Below are positions 39,291-52,104 of a DNA stretch of 64,000 nt, one piece after another. This DNA comes from Nonomuraea typhae. GTDB lineage: Bacteria > Actinomycetota > Actinomycetes > Streptosporangiales > Streptosporangiaceae. The notes beneath the pieces are model-generated. The model searched no databases, was not told where the DNA came from, and saw only the letters and a list, made by a program, of their open reading frames with translations. Location of the stretch: assembly GCF_009760925.1 (NCBI RefSeq), contig NZ_VRLV01000021.1, positions 124,001 through 188,000 on the forward strand. The letters run 5' to 3'. The position numbers and the translations under genes were made by a program. Positions within the stretch are counted from its first letter, which is position 1. Each line of letters begins with the position of its first letter.

Positions 39291-40192
39291 GGAAATATCT
39301 GGCCAAGCGGGTGGGGCAGGCGCTCCTGGTGCTCTGGGCGGCCTTCACCGCCGCCTACCTCCTGCTCCAGGCCATGCCCGGCGACTCCATCCTGATCAAG
39401 TTCCAGAACCCGGAGCTGGGCCTGTCACCCGAGCAGATCGCCCAGATTCGCCAGTACTACGACGCCGGCGGCTACCTGCACACCGTCCTCGGGTTCGTGC
39501 GCGGCGACTTCGGCTACTCGGTCGACACCGGCACCCCGGTGCTGGAGCGGCTGGCAGAAGGGCTTCCGGAGACGGCCAAGCTGGCCGGCGCCGCCTTCGT
39601 CCTGGCCGTGCTGCTGGCCGTGCTGATCGCGGTCGCCGCCAGTCACAGCTCCCGCCTGCGCGGCCTGCTGCTGGCGGTGCCCGCGCTGTTCATCTCGATC
39701 CCGGCCTTCTGGCTGGGCATCCTGCTGATCCAGGTGTTCTCCTTCCGGCTCGGCCTGGTGCCGGTCATCGGCGGCAGCGAGATCCAGCAGCTCGTCCTGC
39801 CCGTGCTCACGCTCGCCGTGCCGATCTCCGCGCCCATCGCCCAGGTCCTGGCCCGCAGCCTCGACCAGGTCTTCACCCAGCCGTTCGTGCCGGTCGTGGC
39901 CGCCAAGGGCGCCTCGCGCTCGTGGATCCTGTGGCGGCACGTGGTCCGCAACGCGCTGCCGCCCACGCTGACCGTCGCCGGGCTCACCTTCGGCGAGCTG
40001 ATCGCCGGATCGGTCGTGACTGAGACCGTCTTCGGCCGCAACGGCATCGGCCGCCTCACCGAGCAGGCGGTCAACGCCCAGGACACACCCGTGCTGCTGG
40101 CCGTCGTGGTGCTGGCCGCGACCGTGTTCGTCCTGGTCAACTTGGTGGTGGACGTGCTGTTTCCGGTGCTCGACCCGAGGCTGGCGCGATGA
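39287..40192 (+). CDS. ABC importer permease (DppB-like)
   Basis: 301 aa, six membrane helices. The N-terminal [31 protein letters not shown] is the DppB-type opening; the EAA loop is at [25 protein letters not shown], and [14 protein letters not shown] follows. Forms the channel with the next gene. Starts within the stop of the binding-protein gene (ATGA). Confidence 0.93.
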   Translation: MRKYLAKRVGQALLVLWAAFTAAYLLLQAMPGDSILIKFQNPELGLSPEQIAQIRQYYDAGGYLHTVLGFVRGDFGYSVDTGTPVLERLAEGLPETAKLAGAAFVLAVLLAVLIAVAASHSSRLRGLLLAVPALFISIPAFWLGILLIQVFSFRLGLVPVIGGSEIQQLVLPVLTLAVPISAPIAQVLARSLDQVFTQPFVPVVAAKGASRSWILWRHVVRNALPPTLTVAGLTFGELIAGSVVTETVFGRNGIGRLTEQAVNAQDTPVLLAVVVLAATVFVLVNLVVDVLFPVLDPRLAR

Positions 40193-40956
40193 AGGTGCTC
40201 TCCTGGCTGACGATCGCCGTCGTCGTGCTCTGGGCGATCGTGCCGTGGGTGTTCACCGGCCACGATCCGCTGGCCGGCGTGCCGGCCGACAAGCTGCAGC
40301 CGCCCAGCGCCGCCCACTGGTTCGGCACCGACGCGGTCGGCCGCGACGTGTTCGCCCGCGTCGTGCACGGCTCGGTGCACTCGCTGTCGGGCGCGTTCGT
40401 GGCGGTCGGCGTCGGGCTGGTGCTGGGCACGCTGCTCGGCCTGCTGGCCGGCGCCGCGGGCGGGGCGGCCGACGAAGTGATCATGCGAGGCGTGGACGTG
40501 CTGCTCTCGGTGCCCGGCCTCCTGCTGGCGCTGACCGTGATCATCCTGCTCGGCCCCGGCACGGTGAACGTGGCCATCGCCGTGGGCATCGCCTCGGTCG
40601 CCGCCTTCGCCCGCCTGTCCCGCGCCGAGGTGGTCAGAGTACGGCGCAGCGACTACGTGGAGGCCGCCTTCGGCAGCGGCGGCACCTTCGCCGGAGTCCT
40701 CTGGCGGCACGTGCTGCCCAACTCCCTCGGCCCCGTGGTCGCGCTGGCCGCCCTGCAGTTCGGCGTGGCCATCCTGGCCATCTCCACCCTGGGCTTCCTC
40801 GGGTACGGCGCCGAGCCGCCCACGCCCGAATGGGGCCTGCTGATCTCCGAGGGCCGCAACTACCTGGCCACCTCCTGGTGGCTGACCACGCTGCCCGGCG
40901 CGGTCGTGGTCGCCGTGGTGCTGGCCGCCGGCCGTATCTCGAAGGAGATCCGATGA
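40189..40956 (+). CDS. ABC importer permease (DppC-like)
   Basis: 255 aa. [24 protein letters not shown] is the DppC signature, and the EAA loop is at [27 protein letters not shown]. About 40 residues shorter than typical DppC, chiefly in the N-terminal tail. The ATG overlaps the previous stop (ATGA). Confidence 0.93.
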   Translation: MKVLSWLTIAVVVLWAIVPWVFTGHDPLAGVPADKLQPPSAAHWFGTDAVGRDVFARVVHGSVHSLSGAFVAVGVGLVLGTLLGLLAGAAGGAADEVIMRGVDVLLSVPGLLLALTVIILLGPGTVNVAIAVGIASVAAFARLSRAEVVRVRRSDYVEAAFGSGGTFAGVLWRHVLPNSLGPVVALAALQFGVAILAISTLGFLGYGAEPPTPEWGLLISEGRNYLATSWWLTTLPGAVVVAVVLAAGRISKEIR

Positions 40957-42494
40957 CTCTGCTCGACGTCAGGGACCTGCGGGTGTCCTACCCGCAGGCG
41001 CGCGGCCTGCGGCGGCAGGGCGGGCACGAGGCGGTCAAGGGCGTCTCGCTGCGCGTCGAGGAGGGCGAGTTCGTCGCGGTGGTGGGCGAGTCGGGCTCGG
41101 GGAAGACCACCACGGCGAACGCCGTCATCGGCCTGCACCCGGCCGACAGCGGCCAGATCCTGCTCAACGGCACCGACATCGCCGGCTGGTCCCAGCGCCG
41201 CCTGCGGGAGATCCGCGGCACCAGCATCGGCCTCGTCCCCCAGGATCCGGCCAACTCGCTGAACCCGGTCAAGAAGGTCGGCGTCCAGATCGCCGAGACC
41301 CTCCTCATCCACAAGCATGGGGACAAATCCGCACGCAGGCGCCGGGTCCTGGAGCTCCTGGAACGCGTCGGCCTGGACGACCCGGCCCGCCGCGCCGGGC
41401 AGTACCCGCACGAACTGTCCGGCGGCATGCGCCAGCGCGTGCTCATCGCCGCCGCCATCGCGCTGCGCCCCAGCCTGCTCATCGCCGACGAGCCGACCAG
41501 CGCCCTGGACGTGACCGTGCAGCGCCGCATCCTCGACCTCATCGACGACCTCAGGCAGGAGTACGGCACCGCCGTCCTGCTGGTCACCCACGACCTGGGC
41601 GTGGCCGCGGCCCGCTCCGACCGGCTCGTGGTCATGCGCGACGGCGTGGTCGAGGAGAGCGGCGGCACCCGCGAGGTCCTGGCCGCCCCGGCCGCCGCCT
41701 ACACCCGCAGGCTGCTGGAGGACGCGCCCGCGCTGAGCACCCGGTCCTTCAAGCAGCCCCCGGCCGGCGAGCCCGCGATCGTCGTGCGGGACCTGGTCAA
41801 GGAATTCGGCGGGTTCCGCGCCGTGGACGGGATCGGCTTCGAGGTGACCCGGGGCAGCACGCACGCGCTCGTGGGGGAGTCCGGCTCCGGCAAGACCACC
41901 ACCGCGCGCATGGTCACCCGGTTCGCCGAGCCCACCTCCGGGGTCGTGGAGATCCCGGGGATCACCGAGTTCCGCCGGGGCGTGCAGCTCGTGTACCAGA
42001 ACCCCTACGGCTCGCTGGATCCCCGGCAGACCGTGGCCGAGATCGTCGAGGAGCCGCTGCGCAACTTCCGCCTCGGTGACCGGGCGGCCCGCCGTACCAA
42101 GGTGAAAGAGCTGCTGGAGCGGGTCGCGCTGCCCGAGACGCTGCTGGCGCGCAGGCCCCGCGAGCTGTCCGGCGGCCAGCGCCAGCGGGTCGCGATCGCC
42201 CGCGCGCTGGCCGTGGAACCCCAGGTGGTGGTGCTGGACGAGGCGGTCTCCGCGCTGGACGTGACCGTCCAGGCGCAGATCCTGGAACTGCTGGAGCGCC
42301 TCCAGCGCGACCTCGGCCTGACCTACCTGTTCATCTCGCACGACCTCGCGGTGGTGCGCCAGATCTCTCACACCGTTTCCGTCATGAACAAGGGACGCAT
42401 CGTGGAATCAGGGACGACCCAACAGATCTTCGACAGCCCGCGGCACGAGTACACGCGCGAGCTGCTGGCCGCGGTGCCGGAGGCGGTGCGATGA
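40953..42494 (+). CDS. Fused two-domain ABC importer ATPase (DppD-DppF type)
   Basis: 513 aa holding two complete ATPase cassettes. First: Walker [11 protein letters not shown] near 45, signature LSGGMRQRV near 155, [13 protein letters not shown]. Second: Walker [11 protein letters not shown] near 308, signature LSGGQRQRV near 405, [13 protein letters not shown] (DEA rather than DEP). Both halves lack the C-terminal oligopeptide extension and the protein has no Cys, so the FeS-type tail of many Dpp ATPases is missing. It powers the two permeases. ATGA overlaps on both sides. Confidence 0.93.
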   Translation: MTLLDVRDLRVSYPQARGLRRQGGHEAVKGVSLRVEEGEFVAVVGESGSGKTTTANAVIGLHPADSGQILLNGTDIAGWSQRRLREIRGTSIGLVPQDPANSLNPVKKVGVQIAETLLIHKHGDKSARRRRVLELLERVGLDDPARRAGQYPHELSGGMRQRVLIAAAIALRPSLLIADEPTSALDVTVQRRILDLIDDLRQEYGTAVLLVTHDLGVAAARSDRLVVMRDGVVEESGGTREVLAAPAAAYTRRLLEDAPALSTRSFKQPPAGEPAIVVRDLVKEFGGFRAVDGIGFEVTRGSTHALVGESGSGKTTTARMVTRFAEPTSGVVEIPGITEFRRGVQLVYQNPYGSLDPRQTVAEIVEEPLRNFRLGDRAARRTKVKELLERVALPETLLARRPRELSGGQRQRVAIARALAVEPQVVVLDEAVSALDVTVQAQILELLERLQRDLGLTYLFISHDLAVVRQISHTVSVMNKGRIVESGTTQQIFDSPRHEYTRELLAAVPEAVR

Positions 42495-43465
42495 CCCGGC
42501 TCGGCTTCTTCACCCGGCTCCTCGACGACGTCCCGCCCCGCGAGCGCTACCGGCTGGCGCTGGAGCAGATCGTGCACGCCGAACGCCTCGGCTTCGACAC
42601 CGCCTGGGTGGCGCAACACCACTTCGACGGCGACGAGGGCGGGCTGCCCGCGCCGCTCGTCTTCCTCAGCCACGTGGCCGCGCGCACCTCCCGGATCCGG
42701 ATCGGCACCGGGATCATCACGCTGCCGCTGGAGCACCCGGTCCGGGTGGCCGAGGACGCCGCCGTGCTCGACCTGCTGTCCGGCGGGCGGCTGGAGGTCG
42801 GAGTGGCTGGAGGCGGCACGCCCTCGGCGTTCGAGGCGTTCGGCAAGGACCCGTCCCGACGCAACGAGATCTACGCCGAGCACCTGGCCGTGCTGGTCGA
42901 CGCCTGGTCCGGCGGCGACCTGGGCGGCGGCAAGCGGCTCTACCCGCAGGCGCCGCGGCTGCTGGAGGCGATCTGGGAGGCGACGTTCTCGGTCAGCGGC
43001 GGCGAACGCGCGGGCAAGGCCGGGCACGGGCTGATGCTCTCGCGCACCCAGCCGCGCCCGGAGGGACGGCCGGGGCTGTCGCTGGCCGAGATCCAGAAGC
43101 CGATCGTGGACGCCTACTACGCCGCCCTGCCCGCCGGGGTGGCCCCGCGGATCATGGCCTCGCGCACCGCGTTCGTCGCCGAGACCCGCGAGGAGGCGCT
43201 GCGCTGGGCGGCCAGGGGGCTGGCCAGACCCGGCCTGCCCCAGCCCGACGGCGGCGGCGTGGACGAGCTCATCGCCGCCTGGGACGCCCACGTCGGCACC
43301 CCCGAGGACGTCGTGGCCAGCCTGAAGGCCGACCCGACCCTCAAACGCGTCACCGACCTGGTCTTCCAGGTCCATTCCATCGACCCGCCCCACGAGCAGA
43401 CCCTGCGCTCCATCGAACTCCTCGCCACCGAGGTCGCCCCCGCTTTGGAAGGAACCACGGTATGA
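42491..43465 (+). CDS. Luciferase-like FMN-dependent monooxygenase (KPN_01858-type)
   Basis: 324-aa TIM-barrel flavin monooxygenase. [68 protein letters not shown] are the LLM core blocks, and a distinctive middle holds [19 protein letters not shown]. By recall this is the LLM family that travels with KPN_01854-type transporters. It oxidises an organic substrate with O2 and reduced FMN; no dedicated flavin reductase is in the operon. ATGA overlaps on both sides. Confidence 0.9.
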   Translation: MTRLGFFTRLLDDVPPRERYRLALEQIVHAERLGFDTAWVAQHHFDGDEGGLPAPLVFLSHVAARTSRIRIGTGIITLPLEHPVRVAEDAAVLDLLSGGRLEVGVAGGGTPSAFEAFGKDPSRRNEIYAEHLAVLVDAWSGGDLGGGKRLYPQAPRLLEAIWEATFSVSGGERAGKAGHGLMLSRTQPRPEGRPGLSLAEIQKPIVDAYYAALPAGVAPRIMASRTAFVAETREEALRWAARGLARPGLPQPDGGGVDELIAAWDAHVGTPEDVVASLKADPTLKRVTDLVFQVHSIDPPHEQTLRSIELLATEVAPALEGTTV

Positions 43466-44031
43466 CCCTGGACGTGATCGACCGGCTGGCGGGCATCCAG
43501 CCGGGATCACCCCTCGACAAGCTCCGCGAGCGCCGCCCCGAGGCGCGCGAGCACGCCCAGCGCAGCTACGAGGCGCTGTTCTGCCCCGAATCGGAGGACG
43601 AGGTCACGCTCATCGAGCGCGACGCCGTCGCCGCGTTCGTGGCGGGGCTGCACCGCGACGCCGCCGTGACCGACTTCTACGCCGACCGGCTCGGCGAACT
43701 CGCCCCCGACCTGCTCGCCCGGGTCCGCGAGGAGATCTCCGCCGGCCTCACCTCCGGCCCCTACGGCGTCTACGCCGAGCCCGAACTGGCCGCCGAGAAC
43801 ACCGCCGGCCCCGTGCACCGCTCGGCGCTCGACGGCCGCCTGGCCGCCGCCTTCGACCACGCCCACCTGCTGGTCTTCCGCCCTCGCGAAGCCCGCAGGG
43901 AAAGCCTCCAAGCCCTGCTCGACGCCGGATGGAGCACCACCGGCATCGTCACGCTCTCTCAGCTCGTCGCCTTCCTCACCTTCCAGATCCGCGCCATCGC
44001 GGGCCTGCGCCTGCTGGGAGCCGCCGCATGA
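43462..44031 (+). CDS. CMD-fold protein, Avi_7170-like
   Basis: 189-aa all-helical protein of the carboxymuconolactone-decarboxylase superfamily. It lacks the AhpD CxxC motif; the family I recall (Avi_7170 group) is defined by its pairing with the next gene. GWSTTGIVTLSQLVAFLTFQIRAIAGLRLL at the end is the characteristic C-terminal helix. Without redox cysteines it is probably a structural or regulatory partner of the following protein. ATGA overlaps on both sides. Confidence 0.82.
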   Translation: MTLDVIDRLAGIQPGSPLDKLRERRPEAREHAQRSYEALFCPESEDEVTLIERDAVAAFVAGLHRDAAVTDFYADRLGELAPDLLARVREEISAGLTSGPYGVYAEPELAAENTAGPVHRSALDGRLAAAFDHAHLLVFRPREARRESLQALLDAGWSTTGIVTLSQLVAFLTFQIRAIAGLRLLGAAA

Positions 44032-44579
44032 AGTTCACCCAGGACCACCTCGGCTGGCGCCCGTGGCTGGCGCCGCTGGCCGAGGAGGAGCTGACCGACG
44101 AGCACTGGGAAGCGCTGGTCGACAAGGGGCGGGCGGCTTCGCCGTACTTCCTGCTGCTCGCCCGCGACCCGCACATCCTGCACGCGCGCACCAAGACCGA
44201 CCTCGACATCTTCCACAACGCCGACGGCGGCCTCCCGCGCGCCGAGCGCGAACTGGCCGCGACCGCGGTCTCGCGGCACAACGGCTGCGTCTTCTGCGCC
44301 TCGGTGCACGCCCGCTTCGCCAGCCACCACGCCAAGCGCGCGGACGACGTGCAGCGCCTGCTCGACGACGGCGTGGACGCGCACCAGGACCCGCGCTGGC
44401 GGGCGGTCATCGACGCGGCCGTCGCCCTGGCCGCCACGCCGGGCGCGCTGACCGGGAAACACGTGGCCGCGCTGCGCGAGGCCGGCCTCGACGACCTGGC
44501 CATCAGCGACGTCATCCATTCCGCCGCCTTCTTCAACTGGGCCAACCGGCTCATGCTGTCCCTGGGAGAACCCGAATGA
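44028..44579 (+). CDS. AhpD-like alkylhydroperoxidase, Avi_7169-type
   Basis: 183 aa. GCVFCASVHARFA carries the AhpD redox pair Cys87 and Cys90 with His94 as proton relay, so a thiol peroxidase or disulfide reductase activity is plausible. DLAISDVIHSAAFFNWANRLMLSLG closes the CMD fold. It is the partner of the Cys-less CMD protein directly upstream, with ATGA overlaps at both ends. Confidence 0.87.
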   Translation: MKFTQDHLGWRPWLAPLAEEELTDEHWEALVDKGRAASPYFLLLARDPHILHARTKTDLDIFHNADGGLPRAERELAATAVSRHNGCVFCASVHARFASHHAKRADDVQRLLDDGVDAHQDPRWRAVIDAAVALAATPGALTGKHVAALREAGLDDLAISDVIHSAAFFNWANRLMLSLGEPE

Positions 44580-45190
44580 GCACTCTTGACCACCTTGTCT
44601 ACGCCGTGCCGAACCTGCTGGAGGGGGTGGCCGGGTTCGCCGAGCGGACCGGGGTGCACCCGGTGGCGGGTGGCGCGCATCCCGGTGGCACCGCCAACTA
44701 CCTGGTCGGGCTGGGGGAGGGCGCCTATCTGGAGATCATCGGGCCGGACCCGGACGTCGCCGGAGCCCGGCCCCGGGCGTTCGGGCTGGAGACGTTGACC
44801 GCGCCCGTGCTGGCCGCCTGGGCGGTGCGTCCTGACGACATCGACGAGCAGGTACGGCAGGCCCGGCAGGCCGGGTACGACCCGGGTGACGTGCAGCCGC
44901 TCTCGCGCCGCAAGCCGGACGGGACGCTGCTGGAGTGGCGGCTGACCCGGCGCGAGGACCCGGCCGGGGTGCGGCCGGTGCCGTTCCTCATCGACTGGGG
45001 GAGCACAGAGCATCCGTCTTCTGCGGGGTTGCCGCAGCTTTCCCTGGAGGCTTTCAGCATCGTTCATCCGGATCCGGCGGCGGTGACGGCTTCCCTCAAG
45101 GCTGTTGGGGTGCATGCCGACGTGGTGGCCGGGGCCGTGGGGCTTCGGGCTGTGCTGGGCACGCGTGAGGGTGCGGTGGAGCTGGTATGA
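44576..45190 (+). CDS. VOC/glyoxalase-like protein
   Basis: 204 aa. DHLVYAVPNLLEGVAGFAERTGVHP, GGTANYLVGLG and YLEIIGPDP are the first beta-alpha-beta-beta-beta unit of the glyoxalase-like (PF13468-type) family; a second unit runs from about residue 135. It probably binds a metal and one small molecule. It is placed between the AhpD-like and OsmC genes with ATGA overlaps, so it is a true member of the operon; it is not, to my knowledge, part of the minimal KPN_01854 set. Confidence 0.85.
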   Translation: MSTLDHLVYAVPNLLEGVAGFAERTGVHPVAGGAHPGGTANYLVGLGEGAYLEIIGPDPDVAGARPRAFGLETLTAPVLAAWAVRPDDIDEQVRQARQAGYDPGDVQPLSRRKPDGTLLEWRLTRREDPAGVRPVPFLIDWGSTEHPSSAGLPQLSLEAFSIVHPDPAAVTASLKAVGVHADVVAGAVGLRAVLGTREGAVELV

Positions 45191-45699
45191 GCACGTTGCG
45201 GGAGTACCTGAAGCAGAAGCGGGCCGCCCTGCTGGAGCGCCGGGCGGCGGCTTCTGACGGGCCGGTGCCGTTGCACGCGACCGTCACCGCCGAGGGGCGC
45301 AGCGGGGTGCGGCGCATTCGCATCCGTGAGCATCAGATCCTCAGCGACAGCCGGGCCGATTTCGCCGGGTACGACCTGGGGCCGGGCTCGCCCGAGCTCC
45401 AGGCCGGGGTGCTGGGGAGCTGTGTGACGCACATCTTCCTGATCAAGGCGGCCGAGCTGGAGGTGCCGCTGGACTCGCTTGCGGTGGACGTGCGGGCTGA
45501 GTACGACCCTCGGGCCCAGCTTCCGGGCAACACGGATGTCCCTGTCTATCCGCAGAACTTCCGCTACGAGGTGAAGATCGACTCGCCGGCCTCCGACGAG
45601 GATCTGGCCAGGCTGCATGCCGAGGTGGAGCGCGTCTGCCCGATCCTCAACCTCATCAGGAACCCCCAGGAGATCAAGGGGGAAATAGTGCGAGTCTGA
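45187..45699 (+). CDS. OsmC-family protein
   Basis: 170 aa. Two conserved Cys are seen, in LGSCVTHIFL and ERVCPILN, the pair used by OsmC/Ohr proteins to reduce organic hydroperoxides with dithiols. Both together with the AhpD-like gene give the operon two peroxide-handling enzymes. ATG overlaps the VOC stop (ATGA). It is the last gene of the nine-gene operon; the beta-galactosidase starts 24 nt later. Confidence 0.87.
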   Translation: MSTLREYLKQKRAALLERRAAASDGPVPLHATVTAEGRSGVRRIRIREHQILSDSRADFAGYDLGPGSPELQAGVLGSCVTHIFLIKAAELEVPLDSLAVDVRAEYDPRAQLPGNTDVPVYPQNFRYEVKIDSPASDEDLARLHAEVERVCPILNLIRNPQEIKGEIVRV

Positions 45700-49174
<3,475 letters not shown>

Positions 49175-49284
49175 GCCTGACCGCTTTTGGGGACTGCGTG
49201 GTGTGAAAGTGGCCGCTGGTTTCCCATAAGCGGAGGGCGAACGCCGGTGCGGAACGACCGACTCCGGGACGCGGGTGGCGCGCG

Positions 49285-50529
49285 TTGATCGAAGCGCCGC
49301 TCACCTGGGGGCAACAGGACGTCTGGCGTGCGGTCCTGGCCGCGGAGCCGCAGGAGCAGTACCTCAACCTCGCCCGCGTGTTCGCCGGGCCGAAACGCCC
49401 GGTCACCGTCAGGCAGGCCCGGCTCGCCCTGGACCGGCTCGTCGCCCGGCACGAGGCGCTGCGCACCCGGCTCACCGGTCCCAGGGAGGCGCCCCGGCAG
49501 CTCGTCGCCGAGACGGCCACGCCGTACCTGGAGATCGTGGAGGGGGAACGGGCTCATCGGGTCTCCGAGCGGTTGTCGGCCAAGCCGTTCGACTACTGGC
49601 GCGAGTGGCCGCTGCGGGCGGCGTTCGTGGTCGGCGACGGGTTCGTGCGGCAGGTCGTGGTGGTGCTCTGCCCCCTGGCCGCCGACGGGCTCGGCGCCGA
49701 CCTGGTCGCGCGTGACCTCCGGCTGCTGCTGTCACGGGGCGAGCTGCCGCCTCTGCAGGCGGACCGGCCGCGGGACCTCGCCGGCTGGCAGGGCTCGGCC
49801 GACGGGCGCGGGCACTCCGACGAGACCGTCGCCTGGTGGCTGGCCGAGTACGCGCGCATCGACCCGTTCGAGCTGACGGCGAGCCCGCACCGGCCCCGGT
49901 ACGTGGAGGCGACCATGACCTCCACGGCGCTGGCGGCGGCGGTGCGGACGGTGGCGGCGCGGCGCCGGGTCGCCTCCTCCGCGGCGCTGCTGACCGGGGC
50001 CCTGAGCCTGGTGGGGCGGCTGACCGGGCAGCGCTCCTGCGGCATGCGGGTGATCGTCGACAACCGCTTCACCGGCGGGCGGCACGACGTCGTCTCCACG
50101 CTCGCCCAGGAGGGCCTGGTGGTGCTGGAGCCCGGCACCCCCGACTTCGGCGCGCTGGCCCACCAGGGTGCGCAGGCGCTGCTGAGGGCCTGCCGGCGGG
50201 CGGAGTACAACCCGTTCGCGCTGGAGGAGGCGCTGGCCGGGTCACGGGCACGCTCGTTCGGCCGTTTCCACGACGGCCGCGCGGTCCGCCGCGATCCGCC
50301 GCCCGAGCTGGACGCGCGCCAGATCCGGCGGGCCATGGACAAGACCGACCTGGCCTGGACCGACGCCATGGACCGCAACATCTCCGACTTCCGCCTGTAC
50401 GTCAGCGGGGAACCCGACCGGATGGACGTCTCGCTCCGGGCCGACACGGGGCTGCTGTCGCCGCTGGCCATCGAGGCGTACCTGCTGGACCTGGAGCGGT
50501 TGTTCGTCGAGGAATCGCTGGTCGCGTGA
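49285..50529 (+). CDS. Orphan NRPS condensation-domain-like protein, degenerate active site
   Basis: 414 aa from a TTG. LTWGQQDVWRAV, ALDRLVARHEALRTRLTG and a later VDNRFTGGRHDVVSTLAQEG correspond to condensation-domain motifs C1, C2 and C5-like. The active-site HHxxxDG is represented by CPLAADGLGADLVARDL, with both His absent, so peptide-bond synthesis is unlikely. There is no adenylation or carrier domain nearby. Such inactive C-like proteins may act as scaffolds or recruit other enzymes. The start is uncertain: no good ribosome site precedes TTG 49285. Confidence 0.75.
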   Translation: MIEAPLTWGQQDVWRAVLAAEPQEQYLNLARVFAGPKRPVTVRQARLALDRLVARHEALRTRLTGPREAPRQLVAETATPYLEIVEGERAHRVSERLSAKPFDYWREWPLRAAFVVGDGFVRQVVVVLCPLAADGLGADLVARDLRLLLSRGELPPLQADRPRDLAGWQGSADGRGHSDETVAWWLAEYARIDPFELTASPHRPRYVEATMTSTALAAAVRTVAARRRVASSAALLTGALSLVGRLTGQRSCGMRVIVDNRFTGGRHDVVSTLAQEGLVVLEPGTPDFGALAHQGAQALLRACRRAEYNPFALEEALAGSRARSFGRFHDGRAVRRDPPPELDARQIRRAMDKTDLAWTDAMDRNISDFRLYVSGEPDRMDVSLRADTGLLSPLAIEAYLLDLERLFVEESLVA

Positions 50530-50574
50530 GCCGGCCGGGCATATGATCACCGCAGTTCCCGGTCTGGAGGGCGC

Positions 50575-51381
50575 ATGGCGGACTCTCGTGAGCACACCTA
50601 CCCCGGCACCCGCGGCGCCCTCACCGCCCGCGAGTGGCCGCACCCCAGCCCGCGCTATCTGGCCGTCCTCGTCCACGGGTACGGCGAGCACGCCGGACGC
50701 TACGAGCACGTCGCCGATCTCCTGGTACGGCACGGCGCCGCCGTCTACGCCGTCGACCACATGGGACACGGGAAGTCGGCGGGCGAACGCGTCCTGATCC
50801 ACGACTTCGACGAGGTCGTCACCGACGTACACCGGCTGGAGGAGCACGCGCGTGCCGCGCACCCGTGGGTGCCCGTCGTGGTGATCGGCCACTCGATGGG
50901 CGGCCTGATCGCGGCCCGCTACGCGCAGCGCTACGGCGCCGACCTGGCCGGGCTGGTGCTGTCCGGGCCCGTCATCGGGGCGTGGGACGTCATCGGGGTC
51001 CTGCTGGCCATGGACGAACTGCCCGACATCCCGATCGATCCCGCGACCCTGTCCCGCGATCCGTCCGTCGGAGCCGCCTACGCCGCCGATCCGCTCGTCT
51101 GGCACGGGCCCTTCAAGCGGGCCACGCTGGAGGCGTTCGCGCGGGCGCTGACGCAGATCGCCGAGGGCGGTTCGCTGGGTTCGCTGCCCACGTTGTGGAT
51201 CCACGGTGAGGACGACCAGCTCGTGCCGCTCAGCGGCAGCAAGGGCGGGGTCGAGGCGATCAAGGGCGACGACCTGACCGAGCGGATCTACCCCGGCGCG
51301 CGGCACGAGGTGTTCAACGAGACCAACAAGGACGAGATCCTGGCCGGGGTCACCGCGTTCGTGGATCGCATCCTGCCGTAG
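50575..51381 (+). CDS. Alpha/beta-hydrolase, monoacylglycerol-lipase-like
   Basis: 268 aa, GGAGG site. LVHGYGEHAGRY is the MGL-type oxyanion block, DHMGHGKSAGER follows, nucleophile in GHSMGG, acid in GEDDQLVP and His in GARHEVFNE. Cytoplasmic. Hydrolyses monoacylglycerols or lysophospholipids in characterised relatives. Confidence 0.9.
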   Translation: MADSREHTYPGTRGALTAREWPHPSPRYLAVLVHGYGEHAGRYEHVADLLVRHGAAVYAVDHMGHGKSAGERVLIHDFDEVVTDVHRLEEHARAAHPWVPVVVIGHSMGGLIAARYAQRYGADLAGLVLSGPVIGAWDVIGVLLAMDELPDIPIDPATLSRDPSVGAAYAADPLVWHGPFKRATLEAFARALTQIAEGGSLGSLPTLWIHGEDDQLVPLSGSKGGVEAIKGDDLTERIYPGARHEVFNETNKDEILAGVTAFVDRILP

Positions 51382-51415
51382 ATGACTTTTCGGCGCTCGG
51401 CCGGTCTACCTTCAT

Positions 51416-52072
51416 GTGAGTGTCGCCCTGCTCGAGCGAGCCGTCAGCTACACCCTCGGCAGCCTGGTGCTGGCCGAGCCGGCGGCGATGGGCAACCGGA
51501 CACCCTGCGCGCAGTGGGATCTGCGCGCGTTGCTGGCGCACATGGACGACTCCTTGCTGGCCTTGGCCGAGGCCGCCGACCTGGGCCACATCGACCTGCC
51601 GGGCGGCGATGACCTGCCTGGTGACGGCGTGCTTGGTGACGGCCGGCTCGATGACGGCCTGCTTGGTGGCGGCCTGCGTGGTGACGGCCGGCTCGGTGGC
51701 GTCGGCTCGCGCCTGGGCGGCTCCGGCGGCGATCCGGTGGCGCGCCTGCGGTGGCGCGCCTGCCGCCTGATCGGCGCGTGGTCGCAGAGCGCCCGGTGCC
51801 CGATGCCGGTGGGGGTCGGGGAGGCGTGGCTGGCGCGGGAGGTGGTGGCGGGGGTGGGCGCCCTCGAGGTGGCGGTGCACGGCTGGGACGTGGCCCGCGC
51901 CTGCGGCGGTGACCGCCCGCTGCCCGATCGGCTGGCGCGCGAGCTGCTGGAACTCGCCGTGGTGTTCGTCGCCGACGACGACCGCCCGCACCGCTTCCAT
52001 CCGCCGGTACGGCCGGCCTCACCTGCGACTTCGTCCGATCGTTTACTCGGCTTCCTCGGCCGGTCGCCTTGA
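51416..52072 (+). CDS. TIGR03086/mycothiol-dependent maleylpyruvate-isomerase-like protein with repeat insert
   Basis: 218 aa. The DinB/MDMPI N-terminal fold is visible: NRTPCAQWDLRALLAHMDDSLL, then LEVAVHGWDVARACG, giving two of the three metal-binding His. Between them (about residues 65-98) lies a Gly/Asp-rich insert of pentapeptide repeats (DGxLG), encoded by 15-bp DNA repeats and not expected in the family. Family members are metal-dependent enzymes that may use mycothiol. The GTG start has no visible ribosome site. Confidence 0.78.
   Translation: MSVALLERAVSYTLGSLVLAEPAAMGNRTPCAQWDLRALLAHMDDSLLALAEAADLGHIDLPGGDDLPGDGVLGDGRLDDGLLGGGLRGDGRLGGVGSRLGGSGGDPVARLRWRACRLIGAWSQSARCPMPVGVGEAWLAREVVAGVGALEVAVHGWDVARACGGDRPLPDRLARELLELAVVFVADDDRPHRFHPPVRPASPATSSDRLLGFLGRSP
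51608..51697 (+). repeat. 15-bp in-frame tandem repeat, six copies
   Basis: Units begin at 51608, 51623, 51638, 51653, 51668 and 51683, consensus GACGGCCTGCTTGGT, encoding DG(L/R/V)LG; a degenerate seventh follows. Exactly five codons each, so copy number can change without breaking the frame. Confidence 0.85.
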
Positions 52073-52090
52073 CAAATATATTTTTCAAGG
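52067..52090. promoter_or_regulatory. AT-rich palindromic operator of the ArsR gene
   Basis: CCTTGACAAATA followed by TATTTTTCAAGG: a 24-bp palindrome with one mismatched pair. It ends 14 nt before the ArsR ATG and contains TTGACA, so the regulator would cover the promoter. Confidence 0.75.
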
Positions 52091-52104
52091 CCACCCTGTG
52101 AGGC

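Noticed and set aside
49285-50529. Part of a nonribosomal peptide synthetase cluster
   Set aside because: No adenylation, carrier or thioesterase domain is within the window and the active-site His are missing.
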